NCBI RefSeq assembly: GCF_029873635.1
Contig: NC_080422.1
Coordinates: 16,770,049 to 16,834,048, forward strand
DNA: 64,000 nucleotides
Direction: 5' to 3'
From: Malania oleifera
Taxonomy: Eukaryota > Streptophyta > Magnoliopsida > Santalales > Ximeniaceae
Within the stretch, counting starts at the first letter, position 1, and each line of letters begins with the position of its first letter. The translations under genes and the position numbers were made by a program. Shown here piece by piece: positions 34,520-45,875 of the stretch. The notes beneath the pieces were generated by a model. It had not been told where the DNA came from. It ran no database searches and worked only from the letters and a program-made list of their open reading frames with translations.

Positions 34520-35835
34520 TTTATCAATAAAGCACAGACAACCTCCAATAAGTGACAATTTTTCCACTCATCAATCCCATTTTGTTGGGGTGTATAGGTA
34601 AAAGTAGTTCAATGAATGATTTCGTGTGCTTCCAAATATTGCTGCAATTCAAAATTCAAATATTCTCTTCCATTGTCACTATGGAGGACCTTAACTTGTA
34701 CATTGTATTGAGTATGAATCATTTTATGAAAATTTTGAAATAACACGTTCACTTCTCCTTTGGACTTCATCAAGCACACCCAAGTCATCATGGTACAATC
34801 GTCAATAGAAGTAACAAACCAACTTGATCCACCCAAGGTAGTGACTTTGGATGGACCCCAAACATCAGAATGTATAACCATAAAAGGTACTGAACTTTTA
34901 TTCAAAGTTAATGGGAATGAAGTACAATGACTCTTCGCAAGTTCACAAACATCACATTTAAAACTAGCAACATCAAATTTTGCAAATAAAGTAGAAATAA
35001 TTTCTTGAGATAACCAAAAGAAGTATGCCCCGGACGTTGATGCCATAACCAGATGTCAGATCTTTTCTTTTCTCCCTAAGAACCATCCACCTTCAGATCT
35101 TGACCCAACTTGTGTAAACTCTTTGATATCAAGTCCAGGTAATATAACTTCCCTCACCTAACACCACAACCAATCATCAGCCGCTTTCGGAAGTCCTTAA
35201 ACACACAAAATTAAGGCCAAAAAATTACAACACAAAATAAGGCAGTGGTTATTTGGGAAACTGACAAAAGATTATAATTCAAAGATGGAACAACTAAAAC
35301 AAAATCTAAATTCAAAGTGTCAGTGAGGGGCAAAGATCCTTCCCTAATAACTGGGGTTGAAGTACCATTGGAAGTGGAAATGGATATTTGTGAAGACAGT
35401 TTAAGGGTTGAGACTTGTCTAGAATCAAATGTCATATGATTTGTAGCACCAGAATCAATTATCCATGCACCATTAGAAATAGGTGTAGACATATGTAAAA
35501 AACTTACCACCATTACTTGCGACTGCTACCTATGCCGAGACCTTTTCAGTAATCTCATACGCCGCATTTGTTTCAACAATCGCAACAGTAGTGGTCTTCT
35601 TGGGATTCCACTTCCGTGGATCATGGTTGTGATCCCACCATTCTAGATATCCCACAAGTTCAAAGCATTGACTTTTGGTATGACCAGTTTGATTACAATG
35701 AGTGCATTTATAGGTGGATTTGTCGGCTCCATTATTTGTCTTATGATGACTGGACTTTATTCAAACCTGCTAGTTTTGAGGAGGTTGGTATCGAGCCACC
35801 ATGGCTGAAGCTTCAAATTTTTCAAGGTCTCCATT
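34520..35835 (-). pseudogene. Copia A: zinc knuckle, protease, integrase N-terminal half
   Basis: Reading right to left: gag end with a CCHC knuckle (CTHCNQTGHTKSQCFELVGY, about 35640-35710), protease (35211-35513, with WIIDSGATNHMTFDS), the pre-integrase zinc region and integrase core (34609-35046, with CDVCELAKSHCTSFP, VIHSDVWGPS, LHSDNGREYLN). The sequence continues on the far side of Copia B at 9326. Ty1/Copia; broken and older than every element inserted in it. Confidence 0.87.
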
Positions 35836-36212
35836 TGTTGACTTTTTGAGTCCGATCTTGTTTTGATTATGACAAATCGTATGTATCTTATTTGTGCATT
35901 TAGTGTATGAACAGATTAAATTGCAATATGGAGGCCATGAGGCTCTTAAAGTTCACATCACATGACCCATTATATGGCAAAATTGAAGAGTAAAAAGTGA
36001 AGACATTTAATATTTTAGTTGTGATGCATTTAGATTGAATTGTACATGCATGTCTTACTTGATCTAACGAGAAGCTCGATATCGACCATAGATTGACCCT
36101 AGGAAAATCTATTTTTATGGAAAACCTTTGGCTTAGAAAGATAAATTTTATACAAAAGGTTTGAAATGTTTTTGAGGTCAAAAGAGGGCTAAATCTCAAA
36201 TTTCTCAAGGGG

Positions 36213-36440
36213 CTAGTCGATTGGCTGTTAAAACTAGTCAACTAAACAAAACAAATGGCCACAAATCATTTTTTACAAGCCCAGTCGACTAGACTTCATG
36301 TCATGAAGATCTGGCAGACCAGGTCAATGGTCCAGCTGATCAAATCGCGCGAAAAAGGAAATCGCCTTTAGGCTAGTCGACCAGACCTCGGGCCAGTCAA
36401 CCGAACCTCAGCTCAGTCGACCGAAACTCTCGGGTTGAGC
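36213..36440 (+). promoter_or_regulatory. AGTCGACT-type palindrome cluster in solo LTR H
   Basis: Repeats of the form CTAGTCGATTGG, CTAGTCAACTA, CCAGTCGACTAG, CTAGTCGACCAG, CAGTCAACCG and CAGTCGACCG occur within about 230 bp. The core GTCGAC is the same as in the other LTR families, but the flanking bases differ. Confidence 0.65.
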
Positions 36441-38324
36441 CTATTTTGAGCAGAAAACGGCCACAAAATTTTAAAATAAATTATTATTTTATTCCCAACA
36501 ACCATAAAACGGTCATATTTTGAAAATGCCTGTAAATATCAAGCCCAAAAGACTTGAAACAATTTTTTTTCATATCATAATATATTCTTACATATTTAGG
36601 CATTTCATTTACTCATTTTCTCAAAAATAAAAGAGCATCTACTCTCTCTTACTCATTTCTTTGCAAAAAAAAATATATTGAGAGAAAACCGTAGCTTCTC
36701 TTACACTTGTTTTTGAAAATAATTTTTGGAGATATCATTTATTGCTCTTAGATCTTTGAAGTATTTATTGTAGATTTATTTTTTACATCAAAGATCAACT
36801 ACTCTTATTTACTCTCTTCATTTCAAAAAAATTTTTGAGAGCAAACCCTAGTTTCTCCTAATCTTTTCTTTGAAAATATTTATGGAGAAATCATTTATTG
36901 CTATTGAATCTTTGAGTATTTATTATACATACTTTTTACATCAAAGATTAACTACTCTCACCAACTCTCACTTATTGCAAAATCTTTTGTGAGAAAACAC
37001 CCAAACTTTATTGAGCTTCAATCTTATCTTGTGAGTGTGCTTTAGGTTTTTCATTGTAGAAACTAACTTATTGAAAAAGCATTTTATTGTACACAAAATA
37101 TCATTCTCATTTGTATTTGCAATTTGGGTATAGAACTGTGCCAGACGTGGGATATTATTTGGAGTGGTGGTTCCGCCTATAAGGAGTGGTGTAACGGGTG
37201 GTTTCGCTTGAGTGAAGAAGTGGTGTTGTAATGCCCCGAACTCTTAAACCCGGGTCTGATGCGTTATACCTGATAATATCCTGATAGATCATAATCTATA
37301 ACATACGCAGCGGAAAACATAAATCATAATCTCCATATATAACATATACCATAATACCAAAGTTTTCTATTTTCTATCTATAAATCCATAAAAACCAACC
37401 ATCACCTGCATTTCCATAAATACATACATCTCCAAAACAACTCAATATGTTCACAAACATTCCTTTCATAACTGACTTAAAACATAAAGACATAAAACAT
37501 AAATTTTATACATCCCAAAATTAACATAGAAATATACCCTTTTCTTTTTCTATTCCCCAATAATGCTATAAAAATCTCGAACTCTTAAAGCTCGATCTCG
37601 AGGAAATCCTGACAAAGAAAAATTCATATTCGGTTGAGACACATCTCAGTAAGGGAAGAAACAATATATTAAAACAGTGTGTGACCAACATGAGTTTATA
37701 ATCAATATAAAATTTAACATTTGAAGATATTTAACATAATTTATGAAATCATTTTCTATACCTAATCAATCACATGCAAATATTTAACCCATGAGATTAT
37801 CCGAGAATAGGGGTGTTTACCTGCCCATACAAGTAGCACCCCTCTGCTCTAATATTTAGGCAACCCAAAGGTCGCAGGTAAAGCATACCAGGGCACTCAC
37901 CTTACTCAGTAAACCCTCAAGTGATAAATTGATCTCGTACTCACACAGTTCATACAAAAGTTTATCGGCAAAAGACCTAAGGATAGGGAAATCTACCTGC
38001 TCATACAAGTAGGTTCCCTCTGCCCTAGTACGTTATGCGGCTACTGCCACATCTGTAGCTACTAGTGCACTCGCCTTACTCAGCAAGCCTCAGGCAAAAG
38101 GTACGTTTCGCCCAATCGTAACATGTTCTACGTACATACATACTTCTAATATCATAATACATCATTCTTTCTATCATTATTCAATCATACACATCTGTTC
38201 ATATTCATGGCTTAACATTGCATTGCATTTCACTTTAAGTGACTCTTTCTCATTTTACATTGTTCACATTTCACATTTCATTTGCATTTCATTCATTTTC
38301 CTTTTCATTTCATTTCATTTCATA

Positions 38325-38540
38325 CTCAACATCTTTCAGCTATTTTACCCAGCATCTTTCAGTTGTTTTACCCAACATTTTTTAGTTGTCATACATTTAC
38401 CCAGCATCTTTCAGCTGTTTTACCCAACATATTTCAGCTGTCATACATTTACCCAACATCTTTCAGCTGTTTTACCCAGCATATTTCAGTTGTTTTACCC
38501 AGCATTTTTCAGCTGTTTACCCAACATATTTCAGCTGTTT
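38325..38540. repeat. Minisatellite in solo LTR K
   Basis: About nine to ten tandem copies of a 20-27-bp unit CATCTTTCAGCTGTTTTACC and variants, some with an extra TCATACATTT block. The open readings across it in all three frames are a by-product of the repeat. Confidence 0.88.
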
Positions 38541-39466
38541 ACATGATTGCATTAACACACACAAGTAGTACAGTTTATATCATATTTCATTCACAATGCA
38601 TTACTTACTTAACCTGTATCTCATACATTTAACATATATTTGCACAGAATCTCATTTCACACAGTTTAGCAATAAAATTCATACATTGCCTGTAAAATAA
38701 GCCAATCAACATTTAATATTTATATACTGAAAATACATTTCATTCCTTACATAATTACCCTAAAAATATTTTTTCACCTTCATCAGTTCATTTCGCATAT
38801 ACATATCTAATAAACAACCTTAAACTCGGAAAAATATAATTTAATCAGTTGGCATTTTACCCATACCAAAACATATACACGTATATATAACACAATTTAT
38901 TTTTCATTAAATTCATAAAAATTCTGATTTAATATATATTTTTCCCTATCTGATTTCTTGAACTACACCAACAGGAACTCCGAAAAATACATGCGGCGTT
39001 CACCCAGACCCTAAATCAAAAATCCTAATTCCATGTAATTAATCTTGAATAAAATATTATTTTAATATTTCTTAAACCCAAAAATTCTAAATAAATAAAT
39101 ATACCCTTAAATATAGCCAAATTATCAAATTTCTCAAATCCCACTCTCGCTTTGGAGTAGAGCCTAGAAAACCCCAATTGAAAAATTATCTACGCCAAAA
39201 TGTCGATGACGACGACTATGACCCTGTGGTGGTACCTGATCGTCGATTTAATGGAAGATTTAACGAGAAATTGAGAAATTAGGAAAAAACTGTCTTACCC
39301 TAGGAATGGTGCCTACGCCGCTCCCATGACAAATTTGCTCCAGTAGAAATGTCAGTGGTGAAGTTAGGAATCCAACAACACCTTTTATTTCTCGATCAGT
39401 CAAATATCCATTGAGAAATGAGGGGAGAGGGAGAGAAGACAAAGAGGCAAGACGGTGGCACGCAGA

Positions 39467-39546
39467 GGCTGAGAGAGAACTGAGTCCAAAAAGATCAGAT
39501 TTCAATTTAGAAATCTGATCTTTCTGGACTCAGTTCTCTCTCAGCC
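39467..39546. repeat. 37-bp near-perfect inverted repeat
   Basis: Left arm 39467-39503 and right arm 39510-39546 are reverse complements with one mismatch, separated by 6 bases (AATTTA). The DNA or its transcript could form a long hairpin. Part of the right arm (CAATTT-GAAATCTGATCTT) is repeated directly after it at about 39549-39569. Confidence 0.92.
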
Positions 39547-39656
39547 TTCAATTTGGAAATCTGATCTTCAGATTGCAATGCAATCTTAGATATCCACTTA
39601 TTATTATATTAATATTTTTTATATATATATATATATATAATTCTTTAACTTATAAC

Positions 39657-39699
<43 letters not shown>

Positions 39700-40182
39700 T
39701 AATTTAATATACATATCTTTATTTTAATTTTTTTTCCCATACTATTCATTTTTATTAATTAGTTCAATAATATTTAATTAATTAATTAATAATTAGTCTT
39801 AATTTTTTTTTCGTTATTTTTTTTTGTACTATTTCTTTTTACTTGTTTATTTAATACATTAATTTAATAATGTTAAACTACTTAATTGATTAATAGTTTT
39901 AATTTTTGTTTCGAGTTATTACAGGTGTAACAAGTGGCTTCGTCTTGAGGCAAGGGCGTAGGTGGAGATGGCTAAACCTTGTATGCTTACATTTATTTTG
40001 TTGTGATTATTATATGTTTAAAATATTTGCATACTTAAATATATGTGGCATTTCAAATCAATTGAAAAATCCTAAGCTTGAGATATTCTGGTTGTGTTTT
40101 AAAAATAGGATATAACTTGAGCTAGGATTTTAAAATTTTCAATTTAAACCCCTCTTGGGATTACACCAAAAATCACACCATT

Positions 40183-40480
40183 GGTTGTTGTGTGCCAAAC
40201 AAATTCACGGCGGACCAATGTATAACATTGTTCTAATTCGAGAATAGGTTCCTTTCTCAAAATTTCACCGCGAATTTGTTCAAATTGAGCATCTAGTCTA
40301 GCAAGAAAATATGCACCCTTTGTCATTGAACTAATTTTCGGTAAGCTTCAATATCTTTTTCACTCTCCATAATCACATTGTCACGATGATCCAACTCATA
40401 AAAAATCTCGGTTATTTCTCCATAATACATAGAGAGTACTTTGTCATTCTATTTGGCAAAGAAAGCCTTTTGATTTAAAG
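40183..40480 (-). pseudogene. Copia A: gag, middle part
   Basis: The minus strand reads FLARLDAQFEQIRGEILRKE then LEQCYTLVRREFVW, the conserved middle of Copia gag (UBN2 type). Upstream codons reading AFFAKQNDKV continue across element F to 45477. It is bounded by solo LTR H and element F. Confidence 0.87.
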
Positions 40481-40548
40481 TGAAAGAACCCGAATTTGTA
40501 TTGTACCGGATAAGTATGTATAAGAGGGGTAAAATGGGAATTCTGCAG

Positions 40549-40745
40549 ACTTCATCGACGAGGCCATAATTCGTCGACGAAGGTAGTGGATTTCTCATCG
40601 ACGAAATTCAGAGCCTCGTCGACGAGAAAGAGCCAAGAGGCGGTAAAAATTGGAAATATCAGGGTTTGTTGACGAGGCCATCGGTTCATCGATGAATTTT
40701 GTGAAGACTTCGTCAACGAGAAGACCAATTCGTCGACGAAATCCC
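40549..40745 (+). promoter_or_regulatory. GTCGAC-core palindrome cluster and TATA box, element F
   Basis: Eight copies or near-copies of TCGTCGACGA in under 200 bp, at least four of them perfect. The last copy ends about 20 bp before the TATA box at 40761-40768. This is the best-preserved cluster in the window. Confidence 0.78.
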
Positions 40746-41599
40746 TCGGGTCAAAGGTCTTTATAAAGATATTTTGGGCTTGCTTCATTGCTAAGTTTTG
40801 GTTTCTCTCTCTCTCTCTCTCTCTCTTCGATTCCTTCACCGTTTGTTGCCGGATTTACAAATCCAAAGTGATAGCGAGGATCAGCGAAGGATTCTCTACG
40901 TTTCAACTGGATCGAAATCTCGATTCGAGCGTTTTTGGGTTCGGGCCAAAATCGAGGTAAGGCTCGGTTTTCATTTCTGATTCGGTATGTGTATAGTAGT
41001 ATGAATTGTAAGTATGTTTAGTATTGTGGTTTGTAGATTTCAAAGTCTCGGTTCGTAGTTTTGAGGACCGTAGAGTTCGTAGTGGATTTCGGGTTAAGGT
41101 AAAGGGATTCTATTTATATCAGTTCATTTTTGAAATCAGGATCCGTAAGCTTATAGGCTACGATCGTATGTATGTTTTGACCACTTATTTTGGGAAATCT
41201 ATTGGGTAAAAATGCGGGATTTTTGGGTTACAGTTTTTCGGGAAAATTGAGAATTTCGAGTATCATCTCTACTTTGGTTAGAAAACCGCTTGTCTTGTTT
41301 AAAACTTTATTATTGAGGTGACTGTAATCCATATTTGCATAAACTGTATACTTGGAATTGTAAACAATATGATTTTCCGTAAACCATATAAGTGTGGTAC
41401 GTATGAATGTATGTATGTTGTTCCAGATATTTGTGAAACAGCTATGTGGCGATTTATTACTGTACGCTAAAATGAAATGATTTCAGGTTTTGTGAAATCA
41501 GCTAGTGGCAGCTAATTACTGTACGCCGAGAGTGGCTGGCTCTATATCTAGGGTGTGAAATATCACCAATATGGTTCGGCTGGTCACCAAAGGTATGAT

Positions 41600-41915
41600 C
41601 TACACCGTTTGTAGCAATGGATTCACAGTGGGCCTAGGTCGTCGCAGCGTAGTTGTCACATGGCAATGTAATCGGGGTGAGACTAGGTGACCTTGTGTAG
41701 TTGTGTATGTAGCAATGGATTTACTATTGGGCCTGAGTCGTAGATCTTCGTAGTTGCATGTGTAGAAACGTAATCACAGTGAGACTGGGTGACCTTGTGT
41801 AGTTGCGTATGATGCAATGGATTCACCATTGGGCCTTGATCGTCATAGTGTAGTTGCGTATTTAGCAATGTAATCAATGTGAGACGAGGTGACCTGGTGT
41901 AGTTGCGAACTAGTG
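41600..41915 (+). repeat. ~100-bp tandem repeat in element F LTR
   Basis: About three units marked by GTGAGAC-AGGTGACC at 41677, 41779 and 41879, each followed by GTGTAGTTGCGTATG and ATGGATTCACNATTGGGCC. It lies in the presumed leader between the TATA box and the stem-loop. Confidence 0.85.
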
Positions 41916-42879
41916 TAACGACACTGACTGTATGTATGTATGTATGTATGTATGTTGGGTATCGTATGAATTGGAATGATTTTTGTGAAAATACTGGAAC
42001 TGTATGGAAAAGTATGAAACTGTATGAATTGTTTCAAACTGTATCGTATATATAGTGTTATGACGTATGTAAAATAACACTAGTATGCCACACACTGATA
42101 TAAACTACTTTCTTCTTTACTAAGAGGTGTCTCACCCCGAAAGTACGAACAATATTTTTTAGGGCCTTCAGGTAGCGGTAAGTAACATCCTAGCATCGGG
42201 AAGCAAGGGGTGTCATAGCTACTGCTAGTACCTTTTAGGTATGAGTTTTGGTATCCAGGTTGTCGGGATGTTTTGTAGACACCTGGGGTACGTTTGTATT
42301 ATGGGAAGGTGTATCCTAGCGTGTATAAATTAGACTTTGGTATGATAATGTTATTGTATAAAAAGATTGTATTCCGCTACGTATTCTGGATAGTATGGAT
42401 GGTTGTATGTATGTATATAGGGCATCTGTATACCCCACGGGGTCAGATCCTCATTGTATGATGTATCATGTATGTTTTTAATTGATACAGAGATAGGTTA
42501 GGTTCTTAAATTCACCCCCGGGTCCCATTTCCGGGTTCAGGGCATGACAGCTTGGTATCAGAGCTAACTAGGTTGTTAGGTCTTGTATACTTGGTTAGGA
42601 GTATTGTTAAGTATGTACCAAAGTATAGGATGTAGGGAATGGGTAGTGTTGATCGAGGGTTGTTCTGTTGCTAGATTGGGATTTGTCAGCGGTGTTCCAT
42701 GTTTTTCCTAGGATGATGATTCTAGTAAAGGCAGGGCAGACCATTGACGACTTTCGTGTCAGTGTGACAGGACAGGCTTAGATCTGTGGGAGTAGTAGTT
42801 GACATGATTAGGTCTATGATTGTGTTAACTGTGTACGATATAGGAATTCTAACCGATTCCTATTCTGTTTTCAGTATGA

Positions 42880-44918
42880 AGCCCAAGGATAACAACTTGG
42901 AAAGTGGTTCCGAGGAGACAGCTAGCGATGAGTCTCCTTCTATGTCTCATGGTTTGGCGAGACAGGTGATCCGAGAGATTGGGTAGAGTGTTAGGAGACG
43001 CGAGAGTTCTCCTACTGATGTGGGGTGTACCATTGAGAGGTTCACACGCATGCACCCTCTGACATTTACTGGAGGACCTGATTCGATAGTGGCGAAGGAC
43101 TAGGTCGAGAAGACCGAGAGGATTTTGGAAGTCCTCCATTGCACTAAGAAGCAGAAGGTCTTGTATGCTACCTTTCAGTTGATTGGGGAGGCAAGGCGAT
43201 GGTGGACGGCAGTGAGCCTGATGGAGAGGCAGAGAGCTGGTCCATCTAGCATGACGTGAGGTCATTTCAAGGAGGTATTTTTTCGAGAGATACTTTCCGG
43301 TCTCCACTTGGGATGCGAAGGCCGATGAGTTTTCAGGCCTAGTACAAGCTACTTTGACTGTGCAGAAGTATGTTATCAGATTTATCGAGTTGTCTTGATT
43401 CGTACCGTACTTGGTTCCGAATGAGCACGAGAAGGCTCGAAAGTTCGAGAGGGGTCTGAGGAAAGACATCCGCCGTCTTGTGGGGATGCTGCAGATCCGT
43501 GAGTTCTCTGTCCTGGTGGATAAAGCCACCATAGTTGAGACCGACCTTCGGGGAGATGAGGTAGTACAGGTTCAGGGGAAGAGGCCAGTATCTTCTGGTT
43601 CTCAGAGTGGTCCTCAGCAGGGACATTGGAAGAAGAAGAGCTATAGTTCTGGTTATCGGCAGAACACCGATCGGTTAAGTTCTCAGGGGGATCCATCCTC
43701 CGCACCGTGTGCTAAGTGCCGTAAATGGCACGAGGGTGAGTGTCGACCTTTTTGGGGTGTTTGCTACAATTGTGGCGAGTCGAACCACATGGTGAAGAAC
43801 TGTCAGGAACCGAGGAGGATTATGCCTGCACTGAGACAAAGCAGTGGAAGTAACCAGGTGCCTCGGGTGAATTATCAGGCAACCACGGCTCCGGCAAGAG
43901 TATATTCACTTACTTCAATAGATGTAGAACACGCTAGGAACGTGGTGACAGGTACCATGTTATTGCTTTCGAATAAAGCTGTTGTGTTATTTGATTTGGG
44001 GGCAACCCATTCGTTCATATCTGCTAGTTTTGTGAAATTGTGTGGGGTTGAAACCCAACTTTTGGAGGAATGTTTGGCTGTAACTACGCCGACTGGGAGT
44101 ATAACGATTTGTAATAAGATGTTAGGAAACTGCCTGGCTGTGATTCAGGAGAGACTGTTACCGGCGAATCTTGTAGTATATGACATGTCAGTTTTGATGT
44201 CATATTGAGAATGGATTAGTTGTTCTCTAGCTATGCGGTAATTGATTGTCGTAGGAAGGTAGTAGTGTTCAAATCTCCTAGCAAGCAAGAGTGTGAGTTC
44301 GTTGGATCGTGTGTTCATTCTACACCATAGATTCTATCAGCTTTACAGGCGAGGAGGTTACTCTTAGATGGTTGTCAGGGGTACCTAGCTTGTGTGAAGG
44401 AACCGCCATGAGATGAGTTGAGACTCGAGGATATTAGGGTAGTCGACGAGTTTCTGGATGTGTTTCCTAATGAATTACCCGGTTTACCTTCGAATCATGA
44501 GGTGGAGTTTACGATTGAGTTGCTGCCTGGTAAGGCACCAATCTTTAAAGCTCCTTACAGGATGGCTCCAGCAGAACTTTGGGAGTTGAAGGAGCAATTG
44601 CAAGAATTACTAGACAGGGGATTCATTCGACCTAGTGTTTCGCCATGGGGAGCTTGAGTACTATTTGTGAAGAAGAAGGACAGGTCAATGCATATGTGCA
44701 TTGATTACCGCAAGATCAACAAAGTGATGGTGAAGAACCGTTACCCTTTGCCTCATATAGATGATCTTTTTGACCAACTGCAGGGAACGTAGGTCTTTTT
44801 GAAGATTGACTTGCGGTCAAGATATCATCAGGTGAGGGTTAGAACAGAGGATGTGGCAAAGACTGCTTTCTGAACCAGATATGGCCACTACGAGTTTTTG
44901 GTCATGCCGTTTGGTTTG
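42880..44918 (+). pseudogene. Element F: gag, protease and start of reverse transcriptase
   Basis: Gag (about 42880-43815) has the capsid segment and a CCHC knuckle CYNCGESNHMVKNC near 43761-43802. Protease follows (about 43890-44210) with VLFDLGATHSFISASFVKLCG. Reverse transcriptase begins at about 44418 with [17 protein letters not shown] and [20 protein letters not shown], and runs to VMPFGL near 44918, where the element passes into LTR sequence. Broken. Confidence 0.87.
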
Positions 44919-45471
44919 AACTGTATGGAAAAGTATGAAACTGTATGAATTGTTTCAAACTGTATCGTATGTATAGTGTTATGACGTATGTAAAATAACA
45001 CTGGTATGCCACATACTGATATAAACTGCTTTCTTCTTTACTGAGAGGTGTCTCACCCTGAACGTACGTACAATATTTTTCAGGGCCTTCAGGTAGCGGT
45101 AAGTAACATCCTAGCGTCAGGAAGCAAGGGGTGTCGTAGCTACTGCTAGTACCTTTTAGGTACGATTTTTGGTATCCAGGTTGTCAGGATGTTTTTGTAG
45201 ACACCTGGGGTACGTTTGTATTATGGGAAGGTGTATCCTAACGTGTATAAAATAGACTCTGGTATGATAATGTTATTGTATAAAAAGACCATATTCCACT
45301 GCATATTCTAGATAGTATGGCTGGTTGTATATATGTATATAGCGCATCCGTATACCCCACGGGGTCAGATCCTCATTGTATGATGTATCATGTATGTTTT
45401 TAATTGATACAGAGATAGGTTAGGTTCTTAAATTCAACCCCAGGTCCCATTTCCAGGTTCAGGGCGTGACA
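44919..45471 (+). repeat. Element F 3' LTR, terminal part only
   Basis: It matches 41995-42549 of the 5' LTR, including the stem-loop (45038-45060) and the end. Confidence 0.88.
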
Positions 45472-45476
45472 TAAAG

Positions 45477-45557
45477 CAAGGACTTGTAACTCATTTGCGC
45501 CATCATAAAATGCTTTGGAAAGAGCATTCCAAATATCACGTGCGGTGGGTAAGAGGA
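45477..45557 (-). pseudogene. Copia A: gag fragment between elements F and G
   Basis: The minus strand reads LLPTARDIWNALSKAFYDGA then NELQVLAL, a conserved Copia gag segment. Its downstream part continues at 40480 across element F; its upstream part is not found beyond element G. Confidence 0.85.
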
Positions 45558-45634
45558 TGTGACGAATCGAATAATAATGGTATTTAAATAATAAAGAGGA
45601 AGGGAAATGGAAACAGAAACAAAAGGAGGCAGCA

Positions 45635-45875
45635 AACGTCGACGACATTACACTTTGGGAGTAATAACTGACGAAATTTATCAGGTCCTCGTCAACGAAC
45701 ACAGGGGATTCGTTGACGAGGGTACAAGAGGACCTCATCGACAAAGCCAAGTTTCGTCGACGAGAAGATACCGAGAGAGAATTTTTGGAAGTCTAAAATT
45801 TGTCGATGAGGGTGCAGGTTCATCGATGAACTTTCTACAAGACTCGTCGATGAAGTGACGTGTCTCGTCGATGAA
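45635..45875 (+). promoter_or_regulatory. GTCGAC-core palindrome cluster, element G 5' LTR
   Basis: Nine to ten copies or near-copies of TCGTCGACGA, for example ACGTCGACGAC, TTCGTTGACGAG, TTCGTCGACGAG, CTCGTCGATGAA. The last ends about 10 bp before the TATA box. Confidence 0.75.

Larger units (their letters stand above)
37227..39923 (-). mobile_element. Solo LTR K, Gypsy-type, inside solo LTR H
   Basis: A 2697-bp block starting TGTAATGCCCC and ending GTTATTACA, with a perfect target duplication GGTGT (37222-37226, 39924-39928). The conserved Gypsy stem-loop motif lies at 37633-37653 on the minus strand, which gives orientation and ties it to elements C, F and G. Inside are a ~180-bp duplicated block (37800-38100), a minisatellite (38325-38540), a 37-bp inverted repeat (39467-39546) and (AT)n runs (39617-39640, 39659-39692). 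Confidence 0.9.
35836..40177 (+). mobile_element. Solo LTR H, SIRE-like Copia type, in Copia A gag
   Basis: It begins TGTTGACTTTTTGAGTCCGA with GATTATGACAAA shortly after, the usual start of SIRE-like LTRs. It ends shortly after CCCCTCTTGGGATTACA, at AATCACA. A perfect target duplication CCATT flanks it (35831-35835, 40178-40182), and Copia A gag coding sequence can be followed into both flanks. Without solo LTR K nested inside, it is about 1640 bp. No internal region is present, so it arose by recombination between two LTRs. It carries a cluster of AGTCGAC-type palindromes near 36213-36440. Confidence 0.88.
40481..42549 (+). repeat. Element F 5' LTR
   Basis: A 2069-bp LTR in order: palindrome cluster (40549-40745), TATA box TTATAAAG (40761-40768), (CT)n (40806-40827), a ~100-bp tandem repeat (41600-41915), a short (GTAT)n run (about 41932-41954), the conserved stem-loop (42116-42139) and the end GCATGACA. 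The primer-binding site TGGTATCAGAGC follows at 42553-42564. Confidence 0.9.
40481..45471 (+). mobile_element. Ty3/Gypsy retrotransposon, Tekay-like (element F), incomplete
   Basis: It starts TGAAAGAACCC and ends GCGTGACA, with a perfect target duplication TAAAG (40476-40480, 45472-45476) in Copia A gag. A full 5' LTR (40481-42549) is followed by a primer-binding site, gag, protease and the beginning of reverse transcriptase; then the sequence passes into the last part of the 3' LTR (44919-45471). It is therefore incomplete. The two LTR parts look very similar, which suggests a fairly recent insertion. Confidence 0.9.

Noticed and set aside
38223-38632. Three overlapping plus-strand open stretches of repeated QLFYP-like sequence
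   Set aside because: They are translations of a minisatellite in a solo LTR, open in all three frames.
40549-40745. Regular short repeats as a CRISPR-like array
   Set aside because: The repeats are 10-bp palindromes with irregular spacing inside a plant LTR; no array of unique spacers and no cas genes.
42849-43532. A 227-codon minus-strand open stretch
   Set aside because: It is antisense to element F gag and shows no own domain.
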